Positions 50,903 through 60,568 are shown, numbered from the stretch's first letter. The stretch is DNA of 64,000 bases from Candidatus Eubacterium faecigallinarum (GCA_019115455.1 DXDN01000005.1:124001-188000); one strand, 5' to 3'. Notes: generated by a model from the letters alone, not told the origin. Made by a program: numbers and translations.

Positions 50903-53900
50903 GTGATACGCAGAATCTTAAAAAAAGTAAATAAAGCCGGCGCTTTGCTAAATAAATTCAAGACGGCGGTTAGGCCGGATTATCTTAAGTATCTGCAGCT
51001 TGAGCTGGACGATAAGCTTGTTTTGCTGGAGGGCGGACAGGGCTCTAATATTAACGGCAATATGTTTTCCATGCTCAGGGAGATAAACACAAATCCCGAG
51101 TGGCAGGATTACAAAGCAGTATTTGTTGTTACCGTGGACACCGCCGCATCAGCTGAAAAAAGGATGAAAAAGTACGGCTTTGACAGAGTTATACTCTCTG
51201 TCAGGGATTCAAAGGAGTATTGCAGATATCTTGCTACGGCAAAGTATATTATGACGGATAACTCCTTCCCGCCGTATTTTAATAAACGAAGCGAACAGGT
51301 ATTTCTCAATACATGGCACGGTACGCCTCTTAAAACTCTGGGTAAATCCGACAAGTCCTTTAACGGCAGTATGGCGAATATTCAGAAGAATTATCTTATG
51401 AGCGATTACGCACTGTTTCCAAACGAATTTACCAGGCGCGTGTTTATGGATGATTATGACTTGAGGCATATCTTTGCCAACAAGTCGCTGATAGCAAATT
51501 ATCCGAGAAATTATATCTTCTATTCTCCCGAAGCCGGAGTTAAGATGAAGAAAAAGCTTGGTCTTGACGGCAAGAGCGTGTTTGCCTATATGCCCACCTG
51601 GAGAGGTACCGGCAGAAAGGCAAATACCGCCAAGCAGATTTCCTCAACAATGAAAATCCTGAAAGAGTTTGACAAGAAGCTCTCTGATGACCAGGTGCTT
51701 TTGGTCAATCTTCATTTCCTGCTTGCCAGCAATATTGATTGTAGCAAGTTCAGGCATATTAAGTATTTTGATACATCTTATGACACCTATGAGGTCTTGA
51801 ATGCGTGCGACGGACTTGTTACCGATTATTCCAGCGTGTTTTTTGATTTCGCAGTTACCGGCAGGAAGATAATTCTTTTCGCCTACGATAAAAAAGAATA
51901 TTTTAAAACAAGGGGTGTATATATTCCCTTTGACGAGCTGCCGTTTCCAATTACTGAAAATGTAAGCGATACTGTGGCTGAGATGAAAAAAGACACCGCT
52001 GATTATACAGAATTTAAAAATGAGTATTGTCCTAACGGCTCATACTCACAGTGCGGTGACCTCTTCAGAATGATGGTGAACGCTAAAACGGACAAATTCA
52101 CCCTTGAGAAAAATGAGTCTGACCGTAAGCTTTGCCTTATCTATGCCGGCAAATTCAGACCGCTTCATTTTGATAATATCAGAAACTATATCGACGAAAA
52201 TCCTGATTATGAGTGTGTTGTTGCGTACAGCAAGAATCTCAATGACAGCAAAAAGGAATTTATTAATTCCCTTAGAGGCAAAGCATCATTTTACGGTATA
52301 GTGACAGCTTTTCAGTTTGGCTATTCCGATATCCTGCCGCTGATAAAGTTCAGATATCTTCATAAAATTAAAAGCGCCCGTGCTCTGGACCGCTTTTTTG
52401 AAAGCGAGGCAAACAGGCGTTTCCATTCGCTGAAACCTGCAAAGGTCGTTGATTTTTCCTGCGGCGACCCGATAATTGCCGGTGCACTTTCAAAACTCAG
52501 CGGAGAAAAAGAGTTTGTTATTCACGGCGACTATTATCTTAATTCAAAAAAATACGCAAATACAGTCAGCTTTGTGAAGCGGTTTGAGAAATCCTGCGGC
52601 TTTAATGAGATTGACAACGCCGAAAAGGAGACAAAGGTTTATCTTGAAGCCAACAGTGAAAACCCCATTGCACATTGCTCTTTCAGGAAACATTCTGCGT
52701 TTAAAAATATTATTCCGATTTATCTTTCATCTTCAAAAGCGCTTAAATGTATAAGCCTTGTCAGCTTTAAAGCCTATATGCCGGTGGCGATGAAGGACAC
52801 TTGGCTTGTAATCGGAAATGAAGAATATCCGTATAAATTTATCGGAAACAAAAATAAGATTTCAAAAAAACATGTGGGTATATTATCCTTCAGCGTTCCT
52901 GTTGAAAAGATACTCGACATGCCCTCTAACAATAAAGTGATGCTGTGCTATAATAATAAATATTCCAAAACGGTACAGTGCCACGCTTCGTATCTGGCTG
53001 CTCTTGGCAGGATCTTTCTGGGCTTAAGAAGCTCAATGCTCAGAGAGAAAGAAACGAACACCATTGCCATCTTCCGCCAGACCACGGGAAATAATCTTAA
53101 TATATATGTCAGATCCTTTATTACCTCGGACAGGGTAATTGAGAGGTTTAAGCAGATGGCTGCATATTTTGCAGCGCTTCTTTGGCACGGCAAAAAAGCG
53201 AAAAAGCTGGTTTTACTCTTTGAGAAAAACTCATCAAAATATGAGGAGAGCGCCAGCGTTCTGTTTGAAAAACTGATTGATTCCGGATACAATGACGCTT
53301 ATTTTATAGTTGACAGAAATTATCAGTATTTTGATTCAATACCTAAGAAATATCTGTCTAATATCCTTTATAAAAACTCCTTTAAGCATTACTTGTATTT
53401 CTTTAAGGCAAAGACCTTTATCGGCACGGAAATGCTTGTTCATGCCATAGATCTTAAAACCTTTAACGTGTTTGCGCTGAAAAAGGTTGCGGATAAAAAT
53501 ATCAACTATGTTTTCCTTCAGCACGGAGTTATGTACATGGTTTCGCTGGACAGCGAGTCGAGAACATTCTTTAAGCGAAAGGAATTAAACGGAAAATACC
53601 GTGTGGTTGTATCTTCACGTGCTGAGGCGGACCATTTTGTGGAACTCGGCAGGCATGAATACGAGGATCTGTATATTTCTGGTCTGCCGAAATTTGACAG
53701 AAACGTCATGAACGACGACGCAGATAAAATCATTATTATGCCTACCTGGCGTCCTTGGGAAATCAATATGGCGCGTGATGATTTCCTTCATACCAGTTAT
53801 TTTAAGATGATAATGAGGATATATGACTGCGTTCCTGAAGAGCTCAGGAGTAAAGTGATTATTCTTCCTCATCCGCTTATTGTAAACGAGCTGAAAAAGC

Positions 53901-54280
53901 TTCCCAAGGCGGTTAGCGATACCATAGTCACCAATGCCAAGTATGACGACGTGCTCAAGCAGGCAAGAGTGCTCATAACGGATTATTCCTCAATAGCATA
54001 TGACGCTTTTTACCGCGGAACACGAGTTATATTCTACTGGGAGGAAAAGGACGAGTGCCTTGCAAACTACGGCCCCACAACGAAGCTGATGCTCAATGAG
54101 GCTAATGTTTACGGCGATTATTTCTATTCCACGGACGGTCTGAGAGAGTCGATTGAGTATAACTACTACAATCCTCAGAGCAGTGAATATAAAGATAAGT
54201 ATTCAAAAATTGTCACGTATCATGACGGACATAATACAGACAGGCTTATTAAATTTCTTAAAAATGATAAGATTATATAG
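50903..54280 (+). CDS. Two-headed CDP-glycerol glycerophosphotransferase (TagF-like)
   Basis: A 1125-residue protein with two transferase domains. Domain 1 (about 60-390): TWHGTPLKTLGK, FAYMPTWRG, TDYSSVFFDFAVTG. A middle stretch (about 395-720) contains a Rossmann-like segment (LCLIYAGKFRPLH) without clear motifs. Domain 2 (about 750-1120): VFLQHGVMYM, MPTWRPWE, TDYSSIAYDAFYRGTRVIFYW. Start GTG 50903 has GAGGAG 8 bases upstream; GTG 50897 is too close. Single-domain TagF is about 750 residues, so this is longer and doubled. It probably initiates and extends a glycerol- or ribitol-phosphate polymer. Confidence 0.9.
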   Translation: MIRRILKKVNKAGALLNKFKTAVRPDYLKYLQLELDDKLVLLEGGQGSNINGNMFSMLREINTNPEWQDYKAVFVVTVDTAASAEKRMKKYGFDRVILSVRDSKEYCRYLATAKYIMTDNSFPPYFNKRSEQVFLNTWHGTPLKTLGKSDKSFNGSMANIQKNYLMSDYALFPNEFTRRVFMDDYDLRHIFANKSLIANYPRNYIFYSPEAGVKMKKKLGLDGKSVFAYMPTWRGTGRKANTAKQISSTMKILKEFDKKLSDDQVLLVNLHFLLASNIDCSKFRHIKYFDTSYDTYEVLNACDGLVTDYSSVFFDFAVTGRKIILFAYDKKEYFKTRGVYIPFDELPFPITENVSDTVAEMKKDTADYTEFKNEYCPNGSYSQCGDLFRMMVNAKTDKFTLEKNESDRKLCLIYAGKFRPLHFDNIRNYIDENPDYECVVAYSKNLNDSKKEFINSLRGKASFYGIVTAFQFGYSDILPLIKFRYLHKIKSARALDRFFESEANRRFHSLKPAKVVDFSCGDPIIAGALSKLSGEKEFVIHGDYYLNSKKYANTVSFVKRFEKSCGFNEIDNAEKETKVYLEANSENPIAHCSFRKHSAFKNIIPIYLSSSKALKCISLVSFKAYMPVAMKDTWLVIGNEEYPYKFIGNKNKISKKHVGILSFSVPVEKILDMPSNNKVMLCYNNKYSKTVQCHASYLAALGRIFLGLRSSMLREKETNTIAIFRQTTGNNLNIYVRSFITSDRVIERFKQMAAYFAALLWHGKKAKKLVLLFEKNSSKYEESASVLFEKLIDSGYNDAYFIVDRNYQYFDSIPKKYLSNILYKNSFKHYLYFFKAKTFIGTEMLVHAIDLKTFNVFALKKVADKNINYVFLQHGVMYMVSLDSESRTFFKRKELNGKYRVVVSSRAEADHFVELGRHEYEDLYISGLPKFDRNVMNDDADKIIIMPTWRPWEINMARDDFLHTSYFKMIMRIYDCVPEELRSKVIILPHPLIVNELKKLPKAVSDTIVTNAKYDDVLKQARVLITDYSSIAYDAFYRGTRVIFYWEEKDECLANYGPTTKLMLNEANVYGDYFYSTDGLRESIEYNYYNPQSSEYKDKYSKIVTYHDGHNTDRLIKFLKNDKII

Positions 54281-54290
54281 GAGGAAAACA

Positions 54291-55481
54291 ATGAATTTTA
54301 CTTTTTCAAACAAAATTTCCTCTTTGCAGCCAAGCGCTATCAGAGAGATATTAAAAGCTACCGCCGATCCGGCTATAATTCCGCTGGCAGCGGGCAATCC
54401 GGCTCCTGATGCGTTTCCTGTTGATGAGGTCAGGGCAATAGCTGCCGAAATACTTGAGAAGAAGCCTATCGAGGCGCTTCAGTACGGTGTGTCTGAGGGC
54501 TATCAGCCGCTGAGAGATACCATCCTTGACTGGACAAAAAAGCGTGAGGGCATCGGCAGGAATTTTGACAATATCATCATCATGTCGGGCGCCACTCAGG
54601 TTATGGATCTTGTTACTAAGGTACTGTGCAACGAAGGGGACACCGTTATATGTGAGGAGCCTTCGTTTATTGGTTCCCTCAACTGTTTTCGCTCTTATGG
54701 CTGCAAGCTTAAAGGCGTGCCTGTTGAGGCAGACGGTATAGACACCTGCGCTCTGGAAGAAGCGCTTAAAACTACGCCAAACGCTAAGTTTATCTATACA
54801 ATACCTAATTTCCAAAACCCGTCAGGAGCTACAATGTCTCTTGAAAAAAGGAAGAAGATGTACGCTCTTGCAAAGCAGTACGGCGTAATAATCCTTGAGG
54901 ATAATCCTTACGGCGACCTGCGTGTTGCAGGGGAGAAAATACCGACCATTAAGTCAATGGACGACGAGGGGATCGTTGTCTATGCAGGCTCTTTTTCTAA
55001 GATACTTTCTCCCGGAATGCGTGTGGCCTACTGTATTGCTCACAAGGATCTCCTTGCTAAAATGACAGTGGGCAAGCAGGCGGCGGACGTTCATACCCCA
55101 TGCCTCAATCAGATGATAGTTTACGAATGGTTCAAACAGTACGATGTTGAGGCGCATATCAAAAAAATTCAGGGCATTTACAGGAAGAAACTTGATTTGA
55201 TGTGCGACTGCATAGACAAGGAACTTGGGGATTTTGTGGAGTATGTAAGACCTGAGGGCGGTTTGTTCATATGGTGCAAGCTTCCTGATAATGTTGATAT
55301 GCTGGAATTCGTTAAAAAAGCGGTGGACAAAAAAGTTGCCGTTGTGCCGGGCAACGCTTTTCTTATGAACGATACCGATAAGACTCAGTATATCCGTCTT
55401 AATTTCTCGACCCCAACTGACGAGGGCATCGTCAACGGCATAAAGGCTCTCGGCGAGGTAGCCGCTGAGTACAGAAAATAA
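54291..55481 (+). CDS. PLP-dependent aminotransferase (class I/II, 2-aminoadipate/MocR-like)
   Basis: A 396-residue cytoplasmic aminotransferase: SSLQPSAIREILKATADPAIIPLAAGNPAPDAFP start, PNFQNPSGATMS (PLP Asn contact), EDNPYGDLR, the PLP lysine in YAGSFSKILSPGMRVAY, and the substrate Arg in YIRLNFSTP. ATG 54291 has AGGAGG directly upstream; the track's start at 54153 is inside the preceding gene. It resembles 2-aminoadipate/branched-chain aminotransferases of the LysN type. In the wall-polymer operon; its link is not obvious. Confidence 0.9.
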   Translation: MNFTFSNKISSLQPSAIREILKATADPAIIPLAAGNPAPDAFPVDEVRAIAAEILEKKPIEALQYGVSEGYQPLRDTILDWTKKREGIGRNFDNIIIMSGATQVMDLVTKVLCNEGDTVICEEPSFIGSLNCFRSYGCKLKGVPVEADGIDTCALEEALKTTPNAKFIYTIPNFQNPSGATMSLEKRKKMYALAKQYGVIILEDNPYGDLRVAGEKIPTIKSMDDEGIVVYAGSFSKILSPGMRVAYCIAHKDLLAKMTVGKQAADVHTPCLNQMIVYEWFKQYDVEAHIKKIQGIYRKKLDLMCDCIDKELGDFVEYVRPEGGLFIWCKLPDNVDMLEFVKKAVDKKVAVVPGNAFLMNDTDKTQYIRLNFSTPTDEGIVNGIKALGEVAAEYRK

Positions 55482-55508
55482 GGTTAATATTCTTGGAGAT
55501 AAATTATT

Positions 55509-56522
55509 ATGTCAGAAGAAATTAAAAAAGAACGCAAGAAGAGAAGTCTTTCTCTTATTCAGCCTACATCCATACCGACTTTGGGCAATTATTTAGGTGC
55601 GATGAAAGGCTGGAGCTCATTTCAGAACGACTATGATACGGTGTTCGGTATAGCCGATCTTCATTCCATAACAGTAAGACAGGATCCCAAAAAGCTCAGA
55701 CAGCAGACGATTGAGCTTTATGCCCTGCTGCTTTCAGTTGGTCTTGACCCCGACAAGAGCATACTTTTCATCCAGTCCCATGTGCCGCAGCATTCCCAGC
55801 TTGGCTGGATACTCAACTGCTACACAATGTTCGGCGAACTTAACAGAATGACCCAGTTTAAGGACAAATCTCAGCAGCATTCGGACAACGTAAATTCAGG
55901 ACTCTTTACCTATCCCTGTCTGATGGCGGCGGACATACTGCTTTATCAGGCAGATATCGTACCTGTAGGCGCTGACCAGAAACAGCATCTTGAGATTACA
56001 AGGGATATCGCAGAGAGGTTCAACGGTATTTACGGAAACGTGTTTACCGTTCCGGAGGCTTATATTCCTAAGAACGGCGCAAGAGTAATGAGCCTTGCCG
56101 ACCCCACAAGGAAAATGAGCAAATCAGACCCCAACCCGAAAGGTACGGTTTATCTTACTGATGAGCCGTCAGTCATAATGAAGAAATTTAAGAGCGCCGT
56201 TACCGACAGCGAAATGAGCGTCAGATATGCCGAGGGCAAGGACGGAATAAATAATTTGATGACTATTTATTCTGCAGTGACCGGCAAGGACTTTGACGCC
56301 ATTGAAAGCGAGTTTGCCGGCAAAGGCTACGGAGATTTCAAAAAGGCTGTGGGTGAAGCAGTGGTCGCTGAGCTTGAACCTGTTCAGAAGAAATATAACG
56401 AGTATATGGCTGATAAAGCATATCTTCAGGAGCAGTGGACCAAGGGTGCCGAAATTGCTTCAAAGGTGTCACAGAGGACTCTTGACAAGGTAATGAAGAA
56501 AGTCGGCTTCCTTCAAAAATAA
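55509..56522 (+). CDS. trpS: Tryptophanyl-tRNA synthetase
   Basis: A 337-residue class I synthetase. HIGH-type motif PTSIPTLGNYLGAMKGW (about 18-33), ADIHSI-type FGIADLHSIT, MAADILLYQADIVPVGADQKQHLE and KMSKS as RKMSKSDPN (about 203-211). Complete. Its start has TTGGAGA upstream and follows the aminotransferase by 27 bases. A terminator follows, so it probably ends the glyA operon. Confidence 0.96.
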   Translation: MSEEIKKERKKRSLSLIQPTSIPTLGNYLGAMKGWSSFQNDYDTVFGIADLHSITVRQDPKKLRQQTIELYALLLSVGLDPDKSILFIQSHVPQHSQLGWILNCYTMFGELNRMTQFKDKSQQHSDNVNSGLFTYPCLMAADILLYQADIVPVGADQKQHLEITRDIAERFNGIYGNVFTVPEAYIPKNGARVMSLADPTRKMSKSDPNPKGTVYLTDEPSVIMKKFKSAVTDSEMSVRYAEGKDGINNLMTIYSAVTGKDFDAIESEFAGKGYGDFKKAVGEAVVAELEPVQKKYNEYMADKAYLQEQWTKGAEIASKVSQRTLDKVMKKVGFLQK

Positions 56523-56531
56523 ATAAAACCA

Positions 56532-56560
56532 AACGGCGGGAATTATCCTGCCGTTTTTTG
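56532..56560 (+). terminator. Terminator after trpS
   Basis: AACGGCGGG pairs with CCTGCCGTT (one G-U), followed by TTTTTG. Confidence 0.8.
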
Positions 56561-56603
56561 TTTTATAATATGGTTAAAACAGCGCATTTGACTGCTTATT
56601 GTA

Positions 56604-56632
56604 TTGAAAAAATACAGATTAATTGTTATAAT
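56604..56632 (+). promoter_or_regulatory. Strong promoter abutting a start codon (leaderless mRNA predicted)
   Basis: TTGAAA (56604-56609), exactly 17 bases, TATAAT (56627-56632) preceded by TGT. Six bases then ATG 56639, so transcription should begin at the A of the start codon. Confidence 0.7.
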
Positions 56633-56638
56633 ACAGAT

Positions 56639-57370
56639 ATGTATAAATTTGAAAGATTATCAGACGATATAAGCATTGCCGTCAGCAATGATCACACCTT
56701 TGGAACGGATGCCGTATTGCTTTCGCATTTTGCAGTCATCAAAGCAAAGGACAAGGCTATGGATATGGGCACTGGATGCGGAATTATTCCGCTGCTGTGG
56801 CTCCGTGACAAAAGAATAAGCAATGTTTCTTGCCTGGATATTCAAAAGCAAGCCTATGATCAGGTCTGCTGTTCTATTGAAAAAAACGGGCTTGAGGACA
56901 GACTGACTCCGTATAACTGCGATTTGCGTGAAATAGATAAGACTTTCAGCGCTGAGGAGTATTCGCTGGTAACAATGAATCCGCCGTATAAGCCGGTGGG
57001 TACCGGCATACAGTCAATGAGCCAAAGCGCCGCCATAGCAAGGCACGAACTTTGCTGCAATATTGAGGACGCCGTGAAAGCGGCGGCATATCTGCTCAAG
57101 TACGGCGGCAGATTCTGTATGTGCCACAGACCTGAAAGGTTGGTGGACACCCTTGAGCTGATGCGTGAATATAAGCTGGAGCCCAAAAGGCTCAGGTTTG
57201 TTCAAGACAGGCAGGGCGAACAGCCGTTTTTATTCCTTGTTCAGGGGCAGAAGGGAGCAAAGCCCTTCTTGCGTGTTGAGCCTGTGCTGATTATCAATGA
57301 GGACGACGGCAGGCTTAGCAGTGAAATGCGTGATATTTACGGCACTTATGCCGACGGGTATGACAGATGA
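56639..57370 (+). CDS. tRNA1(Val) (adenine37-N6)-methyltransferase (TrmN6-like)
   Basis: A 243-residue SAM-dependent methyltransferase. DMGTGCGIIPLLWLRDK is the SAM site (motif I) and VTMNPPYK is the NPPY motif of adenine-N6 methyltransferases. NDHTFGTDAVLLSHFA near the N-terminus is the TrmN6/YabB-type opening. The start at 56639 is preferred to 56558: the opening motif follows it and a promoter ends 6 bases before. No ribosome site; see the leaderless finding. It overlaps rsmI by 4 bases. Confidence 0.9.
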   Translation: MYKFERLSDDISIAVSNDHTFGTDAVLLSHFAVIKAKDKAMDMGTGCGIIPLLWLRDKRISNVSCLDIQKQAYDQVCCSIEKNGLEDRLTPYNCDLREIDKTFSAEEYSLVTMNPPYKPVGTGIQSMSQSAAIARHELCCNIEDAVKAAAYLLKYGGRFCMCHRPERLVDTLELMREYKLEPKRLRFVQDRQGEQPFLFLVQGQKGAKPFLRVEPVLIINEDDGRLSSEMRDIYGTYADGYDR

Positions 57371-58200
57371 GTATGGATATAAAAGGGAAATTATATGTAG
57401 TTGGGACTCCGATAGGAAATCTCGGTGACCTTTCGCCGAGAGCCGTTAAAACGCTTGAGGATGTCGATTTTATTGCGGCAGAGGATACGCGGGTCACAAT
57501 GAAACTTCTTAACCATTTCGGTATAAAAAAAGAAATGGTTTCATATTTTGAGCACAACAAAAGGGAACGCGGAGAAATTATTTGCAGCAGAATTGCAAAC
57601 GGCGAGACGTGCGCCATTGTTACGGACGCCGGTATGCCTGCTATCTCCGACCCCGGGCAGGACCTTGTGGCGTTGTGCTATGAAAGCGGGATTGAGGTGG
57701 AGTCAGTTCCCGGTCCTACTGCCTTTGCCACTGCTCTTGCTATATCGGGTATGGACAGCGGACGCTTTACTTTTGAGGGCTTTTTGTCCGTAAGCAAAAA
57801 ATCAAGGCGCGAGCATCTTGAATCCATTAAGGATGAAAAAAGAACAATGATTTTTTACGAGGCGCCTCACAAATTGTCTGCCACGCTGGGCGACCTTTGC
57901 AGTACTCTGGGCGACAGAAATATCGCTATCGTCAGGGAACTTACTAAAATTCATGAGCAGGTTATAAGAACATCGCTTAGGCAGGCTTGCGAGGATTACT
58001 GCGACAAGAGCCTGAAAGGCGAGATAGTCCTGATTGTAGAGGGCAAAAAGGAAGAGCCTGAAAGTGAGATAACGCTTGAAGAAGCCGTTTTAAAAGCCAA
58101 AGAGCTGGTTCAAAACGGTATGTCGGTAAATAATGCCGCAAGGGAAATTGCCGCTCGCACCCCTTTCAGAAAAGGAGATATATATAAACAACTGATATGA
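57367..58200 (+). CDS. rsmI: 16S rRNA (cytidine1402-2'-O)-methyltransferase
   Basis: A 277-residue SPOUT-unrelated tetrapyrrole-methylase-fold enzyme. KLYVVGTPIGNLGDLSPRAVKTL, FIAAEDTRVT, VTDAGMPAISDPGQDLV and PGPTAFATALAISGM are the RsmI motifs; the C-terminal GEIVLIVEGKKEE and MSVNNAAREIA follow. It acts with RsmH on C1402 of 16S rRNA. ATG overlaps the TrmN6-like stop (ATGA), as in many Firmicutes (yabB-yabC order). Confidence 0.96.
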   Translation: MSMDIKGKLYVVGTPIGNLGDLSPRAVKTLEDVDFIAAEDTRVTMKLLNHFGIKKEMVSYFEHNKRERGEIICSRIANGETCAIVTDAGMPAISDPGQDLVALCYESGIEVESVPGPTAFATALAISGMDSGRFTFEGFLSVSKKSRREHLESIKDEKRTMIFYEAPHKLSATLGDLCSTLGDRNIAIVRELTKIHEQVIRTSLRQACEDYCDKSLKGEIVLIVEGKKEEPESEITLEEAVLKAKELVQNGMSVNNAAREIAARTPFRKGDIYKQLI

Positions 58201-59063
58201 TATGTTCAATTTGCCCCAGGCACTGTAATATAGACCGGGATGTTCAGACAGGATACTGCATGAGCAAAAGCGGCTTTAGAGTTGCCAGAGCAGCGCTTCA
58301 TTTCTGGGAAGAGCCATGCCTCAGCGGCAGCGCAGGAAGCGGCACTGTCTTTTTCAGCGGATGTAATCTTCGGTGCGCATTTTGCCAGAATTATGAGATA
58401 AGCCGCGACAATAAGGGCGCTGATATTTCAGACCAAAGGCTCGTGGATATTTTTGAATCCCTGATTGAGCAGGGAGCCCAAAATATTAATCTTGTGAATC
58501 CTACTCACTATGCCCACCGCCTGGCGTCTGTTTTAACAAAATGGAAAAGTCCCGTGCCTGTTGTGTATAACTCCGGCGGCTACGAGGAAGTGGATACGCT
58601 GAAAAGACTTGAGGGACTTGTTGATATTTATTTGCCCGATCTGAAATATATCAGACCTGACAAGGCTCAGAGATATTCCTGCGCATCGGATTATTTTGAA
58701 AAAGCATCAGCCGCCATACTTGAAATGAGACGTCAGACAAAGGACGTTTTTGACGGCGAAATGATGAAAAGCGGGCTCATTATCCGTCACCTTATATTGC
58801 CGCAGAATACAAATTCCGCTGTGGAAATCCTTGACTGGATATGTGACAACCTGCCGGATACATATGTTTCGCTGATGGCTCAGTATGTGCCTTGCGGCAA
58901 TATTGAGAATATGCCTGAATTAAACAGAAAAATCACCAAAAGGGAATATGAAAAAGTGCTTTCCCACGCCATTGACAAGGGTATGGAAAAGCTTTTTATT
59001 CAGCAGCTTGATTCTGCAAGCGATAAATTCATTCCCGATTTTGATTTGACCGGCGTATTATGA
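58197..59063 (+). CDS. Radical SAM protein, pyruvate-formate-lyase-activase-like
   Basis: A 288-residue iron-sulfur enzyme. The radical SAM cluster is CNLRCAFC (CxxxCxxC); a separate N-terminal CSICPRHCNIDRDVQTGYC resembles a second iron site. GTVFFSGCNLRCAFCQNYEIS, VYNSGGY and DIYLPDLKYI follow. The family is widespread but its target protein or product is unknown; there is no glycyl radical enzyme nearby. It overlaps rsmI by 4 bases. Confidence 0.88.
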   Translation: MICSICPRHCNIDRDVQTGYCMSKSGFRVARAALHFWEEPCLSGSAGSGTVFFSGCNLRCAFCQNYEISRDNKGADISDQRLVDIFESLIEQGAQNINLVNPTHYAHRLASVLTKWKSPVPVVYNSGGYEEVDTLKRLEGLVDIYLPDLKYIRPDKAQRYSCASDYFEKASAAILEMRRQTKDVFDGEMMKSGLIIRHLILPQNTNSAVEILDWICDNLPDTYVSLMAQYVPCGNIENMPELNRKITKREYEKVLSHAIDKGMEKLFIQQLDSASDKFIPDFDLTGVL

Positions 59064-59105
59064 TATAAATTCTTTATTTACAGTGCTTTGAAAAGAGGGA
59101 GCAGT

Positions 59106-59564
59106 ATGCTTAAGAAATTTTTTGAAGAATTCAAGGAGTTTATCTCCAAGGGTAACGTGATGGACCTGGCTGTCGGCGTTATTATCGGCAGCGCGTTTTC
59201 GTCAATCGTAAAATCCCTTACGGATAATATTATAAAACCGCTAATCAACTGTATCGGCGGCGCTGATATCCAGGGAAAAATCCACCTGGTGGGCGAAAAT
59301 TATATTGATTACGGAACTTTTTTGTCCGCTGTAATCAACTTTATTATAATGGCATTTGTTATTTTCTGCATAGTAAAAGCAGTTAATAAGCTAATGTCGC
59401 TGACTAAAATTAAACATGATGAGCCGCAGGCGGCGCCGACAACAAAAACCTGCCCGTACTGCAAGAGCGAAATACCGATTGATGCCACAAGATGCTGTCA
59501 CTGCACATCTTATCTTGTTGAAGAGGAGCATCAGGAAAATAATAAGAACGGAGAAGAAGAGTGA
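59106..59564 (+). CDS. mscL: Large-conductance mechanosensitive channel MscL with zinc-ribbon tail
   Basis: A 152-residue pressure-release channel. FKEFISKGNVMDLAVGVIIGSAFSSIVKSLTDNIIKPLI is the first helix with the family pore motif; the second helix is FIIMAFVIFCIVKAVNKL. Standard MscL is about 130-145 residues. Here a tail carries CPYCKSEIPIDATRCCHC, two CxxC pairs like the zinc ribbon seen in some Firmicute MscL proteins, then an acidic end. ATG 59106 has AGGGAG upstream. Confidence 0.95.
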   Translation: MLKKFFEEFKEFISKGNVMDLAVGVIIGSAFSSIVKSLTDNIIKPLINCIGGADIQGKIHLVGENYIDYGTFLSAVINFIIMAFVIFCIVKAVNKLMSLTKIKHDEPQAAPTTKTCPYCKSEIPIDATRCCHCTSYLVEEEHQENNKNGEEE

Positions 59565-60568
59565 ATAAAATAGGAATCCTCGGCGCAGGCACCTGGGGCA
59601 TTGCGCTGGCAAGAATGCTTTGCAACACCGGCAGAGACGTTACAGTATGGTCTGCGCTGGAAGACGAGATAACTTATCTTAAAGAGAATAACCGACACCC
59701 CAAATTTCCCCGAACCCAACTGCCGTCAGGTATAAAATATACTTCCGGTCTTGAAGAAGCGTGTACGGATAAAGACGTAATTATGTTTGCGGTACCGTCA
59801 GTTTTCGTCCGCCAAACAGCGGCGGCGGCAAAGCCGTATATAAAAGACGGTCAGATAATAGTTGATGTGGCAAAGGGCATTGAGTCGGACACTCTTATGA
59901 CTCTTACAGAGGTTATTGCCGACGAGCTTGATAACAGCACTGTCCGCCTTGTAGCGCTTTCAGGGCCGACCCATGCTGAGGAGGTCATACGTGATATGCC
60001 CACAACGATTGTTTCTGCATGCCGTGATATGGATACCGCTGTTTTTGTTCAGGAATTTTTCAGCAGTTCTTTTATGAGAGTGTATACTAATACTGATATC
60101 ACAGGCATAGAAATTTGCGGAGCTATGAAAAATATCATAGCCTTAGCAACGGGAATTTCCTCAGGGCTCGGCTACGGCGACAATGCCAGGGCAGCGCTGA
60201 TTACAAGGGGACTTGCTGAGCTTTCAAGGCTCGGAGCTAAAATCGGAAGCGCCCACGAGACATTCAGCGGACTTACCGGTATGGGGGATCTGATAGTGAC
60301 TTGCACCAGTATGCACAGCCGTAATAACAGAGCCGGTTACCTGATCGGTCAGGGACTTTCGCCTGAAAATGCCATAAAGCAGGTTGGTATGGTAGTAGAG
60401 GGTATCAACGCTCTGCCTGCCGCTGTAAGTATGGCACGCAAATATGATGTGGATATGCCCATTATTTTTGCGGTAAACGATATCGTCAATAATGGTATGA
60501 AACCGCTTGATGCGGTAAACTCACTTTTAAACAGGGAACGTAAGACGGAAATTGACAGCGCAAGATGA
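59561..60568 (+). CDS. gpsA: Glycerol-3-phosphate dehydrogenase [NAD(P)+]
   Basis: A 335-residue enzyme making sn-glycerol 3-phosphate for phospholipid and teichoic-acid synthesis. NAD site GILGAGTWGIALARML, VDVAKGIE, LSGPTHAEEV, catalytic Lys in CGAMKNIIALATGI, and FSGLTGMGDLIVTCTS. Starts at GTG 59561, overlapping mscL by 4 bases (GTGA), with AGAAGAAGAG upstream as a weak site. Supplies the glycerol phosphate that the transferases at 49.8-54.3 kb need. Confidence 0.96.
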   Translation: MNKIGILGAGTWGIALARMLCNTGRDVTVWSALEDEITYLKENNRHPKFPRTQLPSGIKYTSGLEEACTDKDVIMFAVPSVFVRQTAAAAKPYIKDGQIIVDVAKGIESDTLMTLTEVIADELDNSTVRLVALSGPTHAEEVIRDMPTTIVSACRDMDTAVFVQEFFSSSFMRVYTNTDITGIEICGAMKNIIALATGISSGLGYGDNARAALITRGLAELSRLGAKIGSAHETFSGLTGMGDLIVTCTSMHSRNNRAGYLIGQGLSPENAIKQVGMVVEGINALPAAVSMARKYDVDMPIIFAVNDIVNNGMKPLDAVNSLLNRERKTEIDSAR

